Source: Enterobacter cancerogenus (lineage in GTDB: Bacteria > Pseudomonadota > Gammaproteobacteria > Enterobacterales > Enterobacteriaceae). From it: 64,000 nt of DNA. The translations under genes and the position numbers were made by a program. Under the pieces are notes generated by a model that was given only the letters and a program-made list of their open reading frames with translations, was not told where the DNA came from and made no database searches. The stretch is from the NCBI RefSeq assembly GCF_019047785.1, contig NZ_CP077290.1:1674001-1738000 (forward strand), read 5' to 3'. The stretch's first letter is position 1. Each line of letters opens with the position of its first letter. Below, in pieces: positions 50,721-64,000 of the stretch.

Positions 50721-50842
50721 GTCATTCCTCATAAATCATTATGTTATTAGTGAGGAAGATTATCGCTGTTGCCGTTATGCAGAAAAAGATCGTGAAACGC
50801 AGAGGATTTTTGCTGTTTAAGCAATAATTATAACGCGGACAA

Positions 50843-50874
50843 GAAAAAAGCCCTGAGCAAATGCTCAGGGCTTT
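50843..50874 (-). terminator. Terminator of the rRNA operon
   Basis: AAAGCCCTGAGC and GCTCAGGGCTTT arms after tRNA-Asp, followed by a T-run on the minus strand (TTTTTTCTT). Confidence 0.85.
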
Positions 50875-50881
50875 CAATAAG

Positions 50882-50958
50882 TGGCGGAACGGACGGGACT
50901 CGAACCCGCGACCCCCTGCGTGACAGGCAGGTATTCTAACCGACTGAACTACCGCTCC
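50882..50958 (-). tRNA. aspU: tRNA-Asp (GTC), distal gene of the rRNA operon
   Basis: 77 bases, same sequence as the tRNA at 41449-41525. It lies 53 bases after 5S rRNA with no promoter of its own visible, so it is transcribed with the rRNA operon, as aspU in K-12 rrnH. Confidence 0.97.
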
Positions 50959-51011
50959 ACCGAAGACTTCTGTAACCACCGGATTTATGCACCGGCTTAC
51001 TACTTAATTTG

Positions 51012-51131
51012 ATGCCTGGCAGTTCCCTACTCTCACATGGGGAGACCCCACACTACCATCGGCGCTACGGCGTTTCACTTCTGAGTTCGGCATGGGGTCA
51101 GGTGGGACCACCGCGCTAAAGCCGCCAGGCA
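51012..51131 (-). rRNA. rrf: 5S ribosomal RNA
   Basis: 120 bases, bounded by the complementary ends TGCCTGGCGG and CTGCCAGGCAT and containing CCCCATGCCGAACTC. It is 68 bases downstream of 23S. Confidence 0.98.
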
Positions 51132-51199
51132 AATTCTGTTCATCTGTATCAGAGCTGAAATTTGATTGTCTGTCTTCGCCGAAACAGCTTCGGCGTTGT

Positions 51200-54103
<2,904 letters not shown>

Positions 54104-54284
54104 TCACAACCCGAAGATGTTTCTTTCGATTCACCCTCGACTTGCGAAAATTTGAGAGACTCGAACACACATAACATGTGTGTCGTTTCAATTTTCAGCT
54201 TGATCCAGATTTTTAAAGAGCAAAACTTCGCAGTGCACCTTTTCAGGTTCACTCTGAAGTTTTCTTGTTTTCGCAGTAAAAGGA

Positions 54285-54360
54285 TGGTGGAGCTATGCGG
54301 GATCGAACCGCAGACCTCCTGCGTGCAAGGCAGGCGCTCTCCCAGCTGAGCTATAGCCCC
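54285..54360 (-). tRNA. alaV: tRNA-Ala (TGC), rRNA spacer
   Basis: 76 bases with encoded CCA: acceptor GGGGCTA/TAGCTCC, anticodon loop CTTGCAC. It is the second spacer tRNA between 16S and 23S, as in E. coli rrnA, rrnD and rrnH. Confidence 0.97.
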
Positions 54361-54467
54361 ATCGTAGTTAATCTCATGAACCGTAATTCCTGTTGAGGCA
54401 AGGCGTGGTGACACGAAGCATACATCAGTATGTGATGTGTCGCCGCAACGCAGCATCAGCAGGAATT

Positions 54468-54544
<77 letters not shown>

Positions 54545-54613
54545 GCAGAGATTTTTACTGCTGTATTTCATCAGACAATCTGTGTGAGCACTACAAAGGC
54601 AGGTTCTTTAAGG

Positions 54614-56153
<1,540 letters not shown>

Positions 56154-56285
56154 AAGTTTGATGCTCGTGAATTAAACTTCGTAATGAATTACGTATGTTC
56201 ACTCAGAGACTTGGTATTCATTTATTGTCCGAAGACATTAAGAATCCATGTCACTTTGAGTGCCCACACAGATTGTCTGATAAAT

Positions 56286-56297
56286 TGTTAAAGAGCA
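56286..56297 (-). promoter_or_regulatory. boxA antitermination site of the rRNA leader
   Basis: TGCTCTTTAACA on the minus strand, 130 bases upstream of 16S. It binds NusB-NusE. A second boxA-like GCTCTTTAAAAATC lies upstream of 23S near 54211-54224. Confidence 0.85.
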
Positions 56298-56335
56298 GTT
56301 GCGACGCGCTTTAGCGCTCTGTCGCGAGGTGGCGT

Positions 56336-56472
56336 ATATTACGCTTTCCTCTTTCAGAGTCAACCCTGAATCTCAGGATTTTTTCTCTTCAACCGACCGG
56401 GTTGTCTGTGAAGTGATTCACATCTGCCGTGTCGATGGAGGCGCATTATAGGGAGCCGCCGTGGAATGACAA
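56336..56472 (-). promoter_or_regulatory. rRNA operon promoters P1 and P2
   Basis: P1: TTGTCA (56467-56472), 16-base spacer, TATAAT (56445-56450), GCGCC discriminator. P2: TTGACT (56358-56363), 16-base spacer, TAATAT (56336-56341). The P1 spacer of 16 and the GC-rich discriminator are the features behind ppGpp/iNTP control in E. coli. The gap to gmhB (56522) leaves little room for Fis sites, which would lie inside the gmhB 3' end. Confidence 0.85.
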
Positions 56473-56521
56473 GCGGAAAAATGCATTTTTATTTCAACCG
56501 CTCACCTTTTCGCCAAAAAGC

Positions 56522-57088
56522 CTATTTCTGATGCTTTTTTATCTCTTTTGGCAGCTCGGCCAGACTATTAATTACCCAGTCGGCTGCGTTTTCTGCTTCG
56601 GGGGTAACAGGTTTGCCGGTGCGCACTAATATTTTGGTCCCCACACCCGCCGCCGTTGCCGCCTGCATATCTTCCAGCTTGTCGCCCACCATATAAGAGG
56701 CGGCCATATCGATATTCAGAAATTCCTGCGCAGAGATAAACATCCCCGGGTGCGGCTTACGGCAATCACACGTCTGGCGATACTCTTCTACTGTTCCCTG
56801 GGGATGATGCGGACAATAGTAGATACCATCAAGGTCAACGCCCCGATCCGCCAGCGACCAGTCCATCCATTCTGTTAACGTCTCGAACTGTGCTTCGGTA
56901 AATTTTCCACGCGCAATACCAGACTGGTTGGTGACAACCACCAGCGCATAGCCCATCTCTTTCAGCTGGCGCATGGCCTCTATTACGCCCTCGATAAACT
57001 CGAACTCATCAATCTCATGAACGTAACCGTGATCCACATTAATGGTGCCATCACGATCGAGAAAAATTGCGGGTACTGATTTTGCCAC
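56522..57088 (-). CDS. gmhB: D-glycero-beta-D-manno-heptose 1,7-bisphosphate 7-phosphatase
   Basis: A HAD-family phosphatase of ADP-heptose synthesis for LPS core. 188 residues. D11 and D13 (FLDRDGTIN) are nucleophile and acid/base; the zinc loop is CPHHPQ...CDCRKPHPG (C92, H94, C107, C109). In K-12 it directly precedes rrnH as here. Its 3' end lies about 50 bases upstream of the rRNA P1 -35 element. Confidence 0.96.
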   Translation of the reverse strand: MAKSVPAIFLDRDGTINVDHGYVHEIDEFEFIEGVIEAMRQLKEMGYALVVVTNQSGIARGKFTEAQFETLTEWMDWSLADRGVDLDGIYYCPHHPQGTVEEYRQTCDCRKPHPGMFISAQEFLNIDMAASYMVGDKLEDMQAATAAGVGTKILVRTGKPVTPEAENAADWVINSLAELPKEIKKHQK

Positions 57089-57176
57089 CGGTTTGCTCCT
57101 GAAAAAGGCATGTTCGGCTAGTATCTCATGAATCGCAGCGCAATAAAGTGCTCATCGCACAGAGTTGGATTGATTT

Positions 57177-57200
57177 AGACGTCTGGATGCCTTAACATCC
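57177..57200 (+). promoter_or_regulatory. MetJ operator of metNIQ
   Basis: A perfect met box AGACGTCT (57177-57184) is followed directly by GGATGCCT and TAACATCC, 77 bases upstream of the metN ATG. MetJ repression of metNIQ is known in E. coli. Confidence 0.8.
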
Positions 57201-57276
57201 GTTTTGTTTACGGTCTTCACCCGTATCTGGCAGAACAAAATGCCACGGCTAACTTACATACGATAAAAATAATCTA

Positions 57277-58308
57277 ATGATTAAACTTTCCAATATCACC
57301 AAAGTGTTCCAGCAGGGGAACCGAACCATTCAGGCGCTGAACAACGTCAGCCTGCATGTTCCTGCTGGTCAAATTTATGGCGTCATTGGCGCATCGGGTG
57401 CAGGTAAAAGTACGCTGATCCGTTGTGTTAACCTGCTTGAACGCCCAACCCAGGGCAATGTAGAAGTTGGCGGTCAGGAACTTACCGCGCTCTCAGAGAA
57501 AGAACTCACCAAAGCACGCCGCCAGATCGGCATGATCTTCCAGCACTTTAATCTGCTGGCCTCCCGCACCGTTTTTGGCAACGTCGCATTGCCGCTGGAG
57601 CTGGACAATACGCCGAAAGAAGAAGTGAAGCGTCGCGTGACCGAGCTGCTCGACCTCGTAGGTCTGGGCGATAAACATGATAGCTATCCGGCTAACCTGT
57701 CCGGCGGTCAAAAGCAGCGCGTCGCCATTGCCCGTGCCCTGGCAAGCAACCCAAAAGTGCTGCTGTGCGATGAAGCCACCAGCGCATTAGACCCGGCCAC
57801 GACCCGTTCGATTCTCGAACTCCTGAAAGACATCAACCGTCGCCTGGGGCTGACCATCCTTCTTATTACGCACGAGATGGATGTGGTGAAACGCATCTGT
57901 GATTGTGTGGCAGTGATCAGCAATGGTGAATTGATTGAGCAGGATACGGTGAGCGAAGTGTTCTCTCACCCGAAAACGCCGCTGGCGCAGCAGTTTATCC
58001 AGTCAACGCTGCATCTGGATATTCCCGAAGATTATCTGGAACGTTTGAAAACAGACGCAACGCCTGACAGCGTCCCGATGCTACGCATGGAGTTTACCGG
58101 CCAGTCGGTCGATGCGCCGCTGCTGTCGGAAACCGCGCGCCGCTTCAACGTGAATAACAACATTATCAGCGCGCAGATGGATTACGCCGGTGGCGTGAAG
58201 TTCGGCATCATGCTGACGGAAATGCACGGCACACAGGAAGAAACCCAGGCGGCAATTGCCTGGCTGCAAGAACATCATGTAAAAGTAGAGGTACTGGGTT
58301 ATGTCTGA
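57277..58308 (+). CDS. metN: D/L-methionine ABC transporter, ATPase
   Basis: 343 residues: Walker [12 protein letters not shown], signature [15 protein letters not shown], Walker [12 protein letters not shown], and a C-terminal NIL (ferredoxin-like) domain (about 265-343) that binds methionine and gives transinhibition. It overlaps metI by 8 bases. Confidence 0.97.
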   Translation: MIKLSNITKVFQQGNRTIQALNNVSLHVPAGQIYGVIGASGAGKSTLIRCVNLLERPTQGNVEVGGQELTALSEKELTKARRQIGMIFQHFNLLASRTVFGNVALPLELDNTPKEEVKRRVTELLDLVGLGDKHDSYPANLSGGQKQRVAIARALASNPKVLLCDEATSALDPATTRSILELLKDINRRLGLTILLITHEMDVVKRICDCVAVISNGELIEQDTVSEVFSHPKTPLAQQFIQSTLHLDIPEDYLERLKTDATPDSVPMLRMEFTGQSVDAPLLSETARRFNVNNNIISAQMDYAGGVKFGIMLTEMHGTQEETQAAIAWLQEHHVKVEVLGYV

Positions 58309-58954
58309 GCCGATGATTTGGCTGCTGGTTCGCGGCGTTTGGGAAACGCTGGCAATGACCTTCGTATCGGGTTTCTTTGGCTTTGTGATTGGCCTGCCGG
58401 TCGGCGTGCTGCTGTACGTGACGCGCCCGGGGCAAATCATTGAGAACGCGAAGCTCTACCGTACGCTCTCCGCGTTAGTGAACATCTTCCGTTCTATTCC
58501 GTTCATCATTCTGCTGGTCTGGATGATTCCGTTTACCCGCGTGATCGTCGGCACCTCTATCGGTCTACAGGCGGCTATCGTGCCATTGACCGTCGGTGCG
58601 GCACCGTTTATCGCCCGTATGGTGGAAAACGCCCTGCTTGAAATCCCAACGGGCCTAATTGAAGCGTCCCGCGCAATGGGTGCCACGCCAATGCAGATCG
58701 TACGTAAAGTCCTGCTGCCTGAAGCATTGGCGGGCCTGGTAAACGCAGCCACCATTACGCTGATTACCCTGGTGGGCTATTCTGCGATGGGTGGTGCTGT
58801 CGGTGCCGGCGGTTTAGGCCAGATTGGCTACCAGTACGGTTATATTGGTTATAACGCTACCGTAATGAATACCGTTCTGGTATTGCTGGTTGTTCTGGTT
58901 TATTTAATTCAGTTCTCTGGCGATCGCATCGTCCGGGCTGTTACGCATAAATAA
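58301..58954 (+). CDS. metI: D/L-methionine ABC transporter, permease
   Basis: 217 residues with five membrane segments and the EAA-loop motif [23 protein letters not shown] that contacts MetN. Translationally coupled to metN by an 8-base overlap; metQ follows after 40 bases. Confidence 0.97.
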   Translation: MSEPMIWLLVRGVWETLAMTFVSGFFGFVIGLPVGVLLYVTRPGQIIENAKLYRTLSALVNIFRSIPFIILLVWMIPFTRVIVGTSIGLQAAIVPLTVGAAPFIARMVENALLEIPTGLIEASRAMGATPMQIVRKVLLPEALAGLVNAATITLITLVGYSAMGGAVGAGGLGQIGYQYGYIGYNATVMNTVLVLLVVLVYLIQFSGDRIVRAVTHK

Positions 58955-58994
58955 CGTTACACACAACACAAACTCGATGAGTTAAGGATAAAAC

Positions 58995-59810
58995 ATGGCG
59001 TTTAAATTAAAGACCTTTGCAGCGGTTGGCGCGCTAATTGGCTCTCTGGCACTGGTGGGTTGCGGTCAGGACGAAAAAGATCCAAACCACATTAAAGTGG
59101 GCGTTATTGTCGGTGCTGAGCAGCAGGTTGCAGAAGCCGCCCAGAAAGTGGCGAAAGAGAAATATGGCCTGGACGTTGAGCTGGTGACCTTCAACGATTA
59201 CGTTCTGCCAAACGAAGCGCTGAGCAAAGGCGATATCGACGCCAACGCCTTCCAGCACAAGCCGTACCTGGATCAGCAGATCAAAGACCGTGGCTACAAG
59301 CTGGTTGCGGCGGGCAATACTTTTGTTTACCCGATTGCCGGTTACTCCAAGAAGATTAAATCGCTGGACGAACTGCAGCCAGGCTCGCAGGTGGCCATTC
59401 CAAACGATCCTACCAACCTTGGCCGTTCCCTGCTGCTGCTGCAAAAAGTGGGTCTGATCAAACTGAAAGAGGGTGTAGGTCTGCTGCCGACCGTACTGGA
59501 CGTGACCGAGAATCCGAAAAATCTGAAACTGGTTGAGCTGGAAGCCCCTCAGCTGCCGCGTTCACTGGACGATGCGCAGATTGCGCTGGCCGTGATCAAC
59601 ACCACCTACGCCAGCCAGATTGGCCTGACGCCAGCGAAAGACGGTATCTTTGTTGAAGACAAAGACTCCCCATACGTTAACCTGATCGTTACCCGCGAAG
59701 ATAACAAAGACGCGGAAAACGTGAAGAAATTCGTGCAGGCATACCAATCAGAAGAAGTTTACCAGGAAGCGAATAAAGTGTTTAACGGCGGCGCTGTTAA
59801 AGGCTGGTAA
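58995..59810 (+). CDS. metQ: D/L-methionine-binding lipoprotein
   Basis: 271 residues. Lipobox LVGC (Cys23) after a short signal peptide, so it is anchored in the inner membrane. NlpA/MetQ-family features include HIKVGVIVGAEQQVAE and NDYVLPNEALSKGDIDANAFQHKPYL. Last gene of metNIQ; a hairpin follows. Confidence 0.97.
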   Translation: MAFKLKTFAAVGALIGSLALVGCGQDEKDPNHIKVGVIVGAEQQVAEAAQKVAKEKYGLDVELVTFNDYVLPNEALSKGDIDANAFQHKPYLDQQIKDRGYKLVAAGNTFVYPIAGYSKKIKSLDELQPGSQVAIPNDPTNLGRSLLLLQKVGLIKLKEGVGLLPTVLDVTENPKNLKLVELEAPQLPRSLDDAQIALAVINTTYASQIGLTPAKDGIFVEDKDSPYVNLIVTREDNKDAENVKKFVQAYQSEEVYQEANKVFNGGAVKGW

Positions 59811-59832
59811 TCTGACTTCAGTGTAATATCAT

Positions 59833-59856
59833 CAAGACGGGCTTATGCCCGTCTTG
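59833..59856 (+). terminator. Hairpin after metQ
   Basis: CAAGACGGGC and GCCCGTCTTG arms around TTAT; the T-run is short (TCATTTG). Confidence 0.7.
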
Positions 59857-59916
59857 TCATTTGTGCGGGCAACTGATTCAATATCTGACGTTTTGATTAT
59901 CCACTGAGGAACTATT

Positions 59917-60321
59917 ATGCGTGCTTTACCGATCTGTCTTTTAGCACTCATGCTGAGCGGCTGTTCTATGCTAAGCAGATCTCCTGTTGAACCTGTTCAA
60001 AGCACTGCAACCCCGCCAAAAGCGGAGCCAGCGAAACCAAAAGCCCCTCGACCTGCCCCGGTTCGCATTATTACCAAAGCAGACGATCTCGTCGGAAAAC
60101 CATTCCGTGAGCTGGGTGAAGTCAGCGGCGAATCCTGCCAGGCAACGAACCAGGACTCTCCACCGAATATCCCGACAGCGCGTAAACGTATGCAGATTAA
60201 CGCGTCAAAAATGAAAGCCAACGCGGTGCTACTGCACAGCTGTGAAGTGACCAGCGGTACGCCAGGCTGCTACCGTCAGGCGGTTTGCATCGGTTCTGCG
60301 CTGAACATTACGGCGAAATGA
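59917..60321 (+). CDS. rcsF: Outer-membrane lipoprotein RcsF
   Basis: 134 residues, as E. coli. It senses LPS and peptidoglycan stress and signals to IgaA and the Rcs phosphorelay. Lipobox LSGC (Cys16), Pro/Lys-rich linker (about 25-55), and a C-terminal domain with C74, C109, C118 and C124 that form the two nonconsecutive disulfides. Its stop overlaps the trmO start (ATGA). Confidence 0.97.
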   Translation: MRALPICLLALMLSGCSMLSRSPVEPVQSTATPPKAEPAKPKAPRPAPVRIITKADDLVGKPFRELGEVSGESCQATNQDSPPNIPTARKRMQINASKMKANAVLLHSCEVTSGTPGCYRQAVCIGSALNITAK

Positions 60322-61025
60322 GTTCGTTTCAGTTCGAGCAGATAGGCGTTATCCGCTCCCCCTATAAAGAGAAGTTCGCCGTCCCACGCCAGCCTGGTCT
60401 GGTGACCAGCGGCAGCGGCGAGCTTCACTTAATCGCGCCTTATAATCAGGCCGATGCGGTACGCGGACTTGAGGCGTTCAGCCACCTGTGGGTTGTCTTT
60501 GTCTTTCACCAGACAATGGATGGCGGCTGGCGTCCTACCGTTCGCCCTCCTCGTCTGGGCGGAAATGCGAGAATGGGCGTGTTCGCGACCCGCTCAACCT
60601 TCCGTCCAAACCCGGTTGGCATGTCGCTGGTCGAACTGAAAGGCATACGCTGTGAAAAGGATCGGGTGATACTGGCGTTAGGCAGTCTCGACCTGGTGGA
60701 TGGCACACCGGTTATCGACATCAAGCCGTATCTGCCTTTTGCTGAGGCCCTGCCGGAGGCCCGTGCGAGCTATGCACAGGACGCGCCTCATGCGGACATG
60801 CCCGTCTCTTTCACACCGGCGTTGACGGACACGCTCAATCAGCTTGAAAAACGCTATCCTCGTCTGCGGGACTTTATCACGGAAGTGCTGGCTCAGGACC
60901 CCCGTCCCGCCTACCGCAAAGAAGAGGAGTCCGGGAAAACGTACGCCGTCTGGCTGCTGGATTTTAACGTTCGCTGGCGCGTCACCGAGGCCGGTTTTGA
61001 AGTGTTTGCCCTGGAACCCAGGTAA
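60318..61025 (+). CDS. trmO: tRNA (N6-threonylcarbamoyladenosine37-N6)-methyltransferase
   Basis: 235 residues, as E. coli TrmO (TsaA/YaeB). It methylates t6A37 in tRNA-Thr using SAM in a beta-barrel fold. Conserved stretches include IGVIRSPYKEKFAVPRQPG, FHQTMDGGWRPTVRPPRLGG and ARMGVFATRSTFRPNPVG. The start at 60318 overlaps the rcsF stop by 4 bases; a frame from 60285 lies inside rcsF and is not used. Confidence 0.95.
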   Translation: MSSFQFEQIGVIRSPYKEKFAVPRQPGLVTSGSGELHLIAPYNQADAVRGLEAFSHLWVVFVFHQTMDGGWRPTVRPPRLGGNARMGVFATRSTFRPNPVGMSLVELKGIRCEKDRVILALGSLDLVDGTPVIDIKPYLPFAEALPEARASYAQDAPHADMPVSFTPALTDTLNQLEKRYPRLRDFITEVLAQDPRPAYRKEEESGKTYAVWLLDFNVRWRVTEAGFEVFALEPR

Positions 61026-61137
61026 TTTTAATCTCCTCTCTTTTGGCATCTTTGCCACACTGGTAAACTAAACCACTTTTTTTGTGTCAGGCTGGCGTTT
61101 CAGCCTGTTCCAATAGTCGAAATGGAACCGTAACAAC

Positions 61138-62856
61138 ATGCGTACTAGCCAATATCTGCTCTCCACTCTGAAGGAGACACCTGCCGACGCCGAGGTGATC
61201 AGCCACCAGCTGATGCTGCGCGCCGGGATGATCCGCAAGCTGGCCTCCGGGTTGTACACCTGGTTGCCGACCGGCGTGCGCGTCCTGAAAAAAGTCGAAA
61301 ACATCGTGCGTGAAGAGATGAACAACGCCGGTGCAATCGAGGTGTTAATGCCCGTGGTTCAGCCCTCTGAACTGTGGCAGGAGAGTGGTCGCTGGGAGCA
61401 GTACGGTCCCGAACTGCTGCGTATTGCCGATCGCGGCGATCGTCCGTTTGTTCTCGGTCCAACGCATGAAGAGGTCATTACCGATCTGATCCGCAACGAG
61501 CTGAGCTCTTACAAGCAGCTGCCGTTGAACTTCTTCCAGATCCAGACCAAGTTCCGTGACGAAGTCCGTCCACGTTTTGGCGTTATGCGCTCCCGCGAAT
61601 TCCTGATGAAAGATGCTTACTCTTTCCACACCTCTCAGGAATCTCTGCAGGAGACCTACGATAAAATGTATGAAGCTTACAGCAAAATCTTCTCCCGCAT
61701 GGGTCTGGATTTCCGTGCTGTACAGGCTGATACCGGTTCAATCGGCGGTAGCGCATCCCACGAGTTCCAGGTTCTGGCGCAGAGCGGCGAAGACGATGTG
61801 ATCTTCTCTGACTCCTCTGATTACGCCGCCAACATCGAGTTTGCAGAAGCCCTGGCACCAAAAGCGCCACGCGCCGCCGCAACCGAAGAGATGACGCTGG
61901 TTGATACGCCGAACGCCAAAACCATCGCCGAGCTGGTTGAGCAGTTCAACCTGCCGATTGAGAAAACGGTTAAAACGCTGCTGGTTAAATCGGCCGAAGG
62001 CAGCGCATACCCGCTGGTTGCCCTTCTGGTGCGCGGCGATCACGAGCTGAACGAAGTGAAAGCAGAAAAACTGCCACAGGTTGCCAGCCCGCTGACGTTT
62101 GCTACGGAAGCAGAAATCCGTGCCGTCGTGAACGCCGGTCCTGGCTCGCTGGGGCCAGTAAATATGCCCGTTCCCGTGGTTGTTGACCGTACGGTTGCCG
62201 CAATGAGCGACTTCTCCGCAGGTGCCAACATCGACGGCAAGCACTACTTTGGCATTAACTGGGATCGCGACGTCGCGACACCAGAAGTTGCGGACATCCG
62301 TAACGTGGTTGCGGGCGATCCAAGCCCGGACGGCCAGGGTACGCTGATGATTAAACGCGGTATCGAAGTGGGCCATATCTTCCAGCTGGGCGATAAGTAC
62401 TCCCGCGCCATGAATGCGGCGGTTCAGGGTGAAGATGGTCGTAACCAGGTGCTGACCATGGGTTGCTACGGTATCGGGGTCACGCGCGTGGTTGCTGCCG
62501 CTATCGAGCAGAACTTCGACGAGCGCGGTATCGTCTGGCCGGACAACATTGCGCCGTTCCAGGTAGCCATCCTGCCAATGAACATGCACAAGTCTTACCG
62601 CGTTCAGGAGCTGGCCGAGAAGCTGTACGCTGAACTGCGCGCTCAGGGCGTTGACGTGCTGATGGACGACCGTAAAGAGCGTCCGGGCGTGATGTTCGCC
62701 GATATGGAACTGATCGGCATTCCGCACACCATCGTTATTGGCGATCGTAACCTCGACAGCGACGAAATCGAATACAAATACCGTCGTAGCGGCGAGAAAC
62801 AGATGATCAAGACCGGCGACATCCTTGATTACCTGATGAAAGCCATCAAAGGCTAA
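61138..62856 (+). CDS. proS: Prolyl-tRNA synthetase
   Basis: 572 residues, as E. coli (bacterial type). Class II motifs: motif 1 near [16 protein letters not shown], motif 2 [25 protein letters not shown], motif 3 [14 protein letters not shown]. The YbaK-like editing insertion (about 225-405) that clears Ala-tRNA-Pro is present ([23 protein letters not shown]). C-terminal anticodon-binding domain from about 475. Confidence 0.98.
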   Translation: MRTSQYLLSTLKETPADAEVISHQLMLRAGMIRKLASGLYTWLPTGVRVLKKVENIVREEMNNAGAIEVLMPVVQPSELWQESGRWEQYGPELLRIADRGDRPFVLGPTHEEVITDLIRNELSSYKQLPLNFFQIQTKFRDEVRPRFGVMRSREFLMKDAYSFHTSQESLQETYDKMYEAYSKIFSRMGLDFRAVQADTGSIGGSASHEFQVLAQSGEDDVIFSDSSDYAANIEFAEALAPKAPRAAATEEMTLVDTPNAKTIAELVEQFNLPIEKTVKTLLVKSAEGSAYPLVALLVRGDHELNEVKAEKLPQVASPLTFATEAEIRAVVNAGPGSLGPVNMPVPVVVDRTVAAMSDFSAGANIDGKHYFGINWDRDVATPEVADIRNVVAGDPSPDGQGTLMIKRGIEVGHIFQLGDKYSRAMNAAVQGEDGRNQVLTMGCYGIGVTRVVAAAIEQNFDERGIVWPDNIAPFQVAILPMNMHKSYRVQELAEKLYAELRAQGVDVLMDDRKERPGVMFADMELIGIPHTIVIGDRNLDSDEIEYKYRRSGEKQMIKTGDILDYLMKAIKG

Positions 62857-62862
62857 AAAACA

Positions 62863-62887
62863 AAAACCCCGCTAAGGCGGGGTTTTT
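62863..62887 (+). terminator. Terminator between proS and nlpE
   Basis: CCCCGC and GCGGGG arms around TAAG with A-run before and T-run after, suited to both convergent genes. Confidence 0.88.
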
Positions 62888-62904
62888 ATTGGCTCACGAA
62901 GACG

Positions 62905-63603
62905 CTATTTACTGCTACAGTCTTTACCCGCAGCAAAGCTCGCGTCTTTATCAACCACCAGCGTTTTCACCATCTCACCGCTATCCGGGTTAGGCTCGAG
63001 CGTAAAGTGACCGTCAACCGTCAGTAATACCGGCTTACTGTCATTCCCGCGCGCGACGGCATAATCCCGCTCCAGCTGAGCATTGTTTGCCACGCTGACT
63101 TTCTTACCGGTGGCGCAGTCGGTGAAGATCGCCGCATCCGCCATATAGAAGTACATTCCCCGCATCGCCATTGGCGTAGCAGGCAGCGCCGCTTTCACCG
63201 GGGCGAGCGTGTAATTAAATTGCGACTCAATCGGGTTGCCCTCGCGATCGAGCATCTCCATCCCCTCACCTTTGGCGCGGAAATAGGTTTTATCACCCGT
63301 GGTATCGGTCAGCACCAGCTTCTCGGCGGTACGTGCCCATTTTCCGTAGCTCGCAAAAGAAGATGGTTCCTTTGCGCCCTGATAGCGCTGGTTCATGACC
63401 CAGGTGCCATCTTTTTCCAGGAAGAGCGTGGTTTCGATTCCTTCGCAATCCGCACACGGCAGTACGCCGCGCCAGCTCTGCTGCATCGGTTTTAACGCTT
63501 CAGTAGGCGCGGCCTGCAAGGCCTGCGTTTCCGAACGGTTGTTACACCCGAAGAGTGCGAACAGCGTGCTGACGGCTAATGCTGAAAATAGTGCTTTTTT
63601 CAC
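62905..63603 (-). CDS. nlpE: Outer-membrane lipoprotein NlpE (CutF)
   Basis: 232 residues. It activates the Cpx envelope stress response on surface contact or lipoprotein sorting failure. Lipobox LFGC after a short signal sequence, CADCEG motif in the N-terminal barrel and a C-terminal domain whose cysteines (FTDCATG and KDCSSK) form a disulfide in E. coli. Start GTG 63603 with AAGGGAT 7 bases before gives an E. coli-like (M)VKKA N terminus; the frame to 63642 overlaps arfB and lacks a ribosome-binding site. Confidence 0.93.
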   Translation of the reverse strand: MKKALFSALAVSTLFALFGCNNRSETQALQAAPTEALKPMQQSWRGVLPCADCEGIETTLFLEKDGTWVMNQRYQGAKEPSSFASYGKWARTAEKLVLTDTTGDKTYFRAKGEGMEMLDREGNPIESQFNYTLAPVKAALPATPMAMRGMYFYMADAAIFTDCATGKKVSVANNAQLERDYAVARGNDSKPVLLTVDGHFTLEPNPDSGEMVKTLVVDKDASFAAGKDCSSK

Positions 63604-63638
63604 GATGGATCCCTTATGAAAAAGTGTGTTCCTTTTCG

Positions 63639-64000
63639 TCACTCCACAGGGCGACGAACTTTTCCGCGTAGTGCTTTTACCGAGGATTTTTGCGACTTCG
63701 TTGATAACCGGCGCTCTTTCGACGCGCGGGTTGGTCGCGTAGCCCGACGGCTTTTTTGCTCTGCGGTTAACTCTTTTATGACGGCCACCAGCCGGGAAAG
63801 CGCCGCTTCGCGGTTCAGTTCCTGACTGCGATATTCCTGCGCTTTGATAATTATCACGCCATCGCTGGTAATCAGATGATGGCTGGCGGCAAGCAAACGT
63901 TCTTTGTAATACTCTGGCAGGCTGGAGGCCCGAATGTCAAAGCGCAAATGGATAGCGGTTGAAGCCTTGTTAACATGCTGTCCGCCCGCGCCCTGCGCGC
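63639..64000 (-). CDS. arfB: Alternative ribosome-rescue factor B, N-terminal end cut by window
   Basis: Peptidyl-tRNA hydrolase that frees ribosomes stalled on non-stop mRNA. The visible part begins in the catalytic GGQ loop ([11 protein letters not shown], at the window edge) and runs to the long basic tail ([16 protein letters not shown]...VRRP) that enters the empty mRNA channel. The first codons lie beyond position 64000. It is upstream of nlpE on the same strand, with 35 bases between arfB stop and the nlpE GTG. Confidence 0.95.
   Translation of the reverse strand, partial: AQGAGGQHVNKASTAIHLRFDIRASSLPEYYKERLLAASHHLITSDGVIIIKAQEYRSQELNREAALSRLVAVIKELTAEQKSRRATRPTRASKERRLSTKSQKSSVKALRGKVRRPVE

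Noticed and set aside
61738..62727. A 329-codon minus-strand open frame inside proS
   Set aside because: It is fully opposite the coding sequence of proS, has no ribosome-binding site or recognisable domain, and is rich in Asn/His/Gln typical of antisense frames.

Overview
The window reads as chromosome of a member of the Enterobacteriaceae close to Enterobacter/Lelliottia. Most proteins are near-identical in length and motifs to Escherichia coli proteins I know. Read from right to left, the gene order follows the E. coli K-12 backbone from arfB-nlpE-proS through the rrnH-type operon and aspU to dkgB, dnaQ, fadE, dinB, phoE, proBA and thrW. It then joins the tau-hemB neighbourhood, which lies elsewhere in K-12. 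I could run no database search, so the genus is an inference.

Layout. Positions 1-9,050 hold hemB, a fused ornithine-lipid synthase-like gene (olsF-like), the taurine operon tauABCD and the S-methylmethionine genes mmuP-mmuM with a MetJ operator. Positions 9,255-16,111 are accessory: a LysR regulator divergent from an MFS transporter and an M20 amidohydrolase, an AI-2E-family membrane protein, a GAF-GGDEF diguanylate cyclase and a small secreted Cys protein. tRNA-Thr(CGT) (thrW) follows at 16,405. A 1.9-kb insert between thrW and proA encodes a 319-aa glycine-rich membrane protein and a 24-aa membrane peptide. Positions 18,398-33,224 are backbone: proBA, phoE, crl, frsA, gpt, pepD, dinB, dpaA, yafJ, gmhA, fadE, yafV, with LexA, PhoB and FadR sites. 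The K-12 toxin-antitoxin genes near dinB (yafNO, dinJ-yafQ) are absent.

Positions 33,280-41,054 hold a seven-gene operon on the minus strand: a GntR/FCD regulator, a five-part peptide-type ABC importer and a leaderless gamma-glutamyltransferase-family Ntn hydrolase. Upstream I find a sigma54-type -24/-12 element, NtrC-like palindromes and a perfect palindrome overlapping the -24 element. I infer a nitrogen-scavenging system for an imported gamma-glutamyl or related amide compound. This is the most interesting locus in the window.

Positions 41,449-50,958 are bounded by two tRNA-Asp genes of the same sequence and contain dnaQ, rnhA, yafS, gloB, mltD, yafE, yafD, an MFS efflux gene, yafC and dkgB. 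Positions 50,882-56,472 are a complete rRNA operon on the minus strand (P1/P2, 16S, tRNA-Ile, tRNA-Ala, 23S, 5S, tRNA-Asp). Positions 56,522-64,000 hold gmhB, the methionine importer metNIQ with a MetJ site, rcsF, trmO, proS, nlpE and the cut-off arfB.

Themes: the left end is rich in sulfur scavenging (tau, mmu; metNIQ at the right end), and a nitrogen-scavenging operon next to the aspV-type tRNA is predicted. REP-like palindromes recur at five intergenic sites. I saw no CRISPR array, intact insertion sequence or intact prophage.
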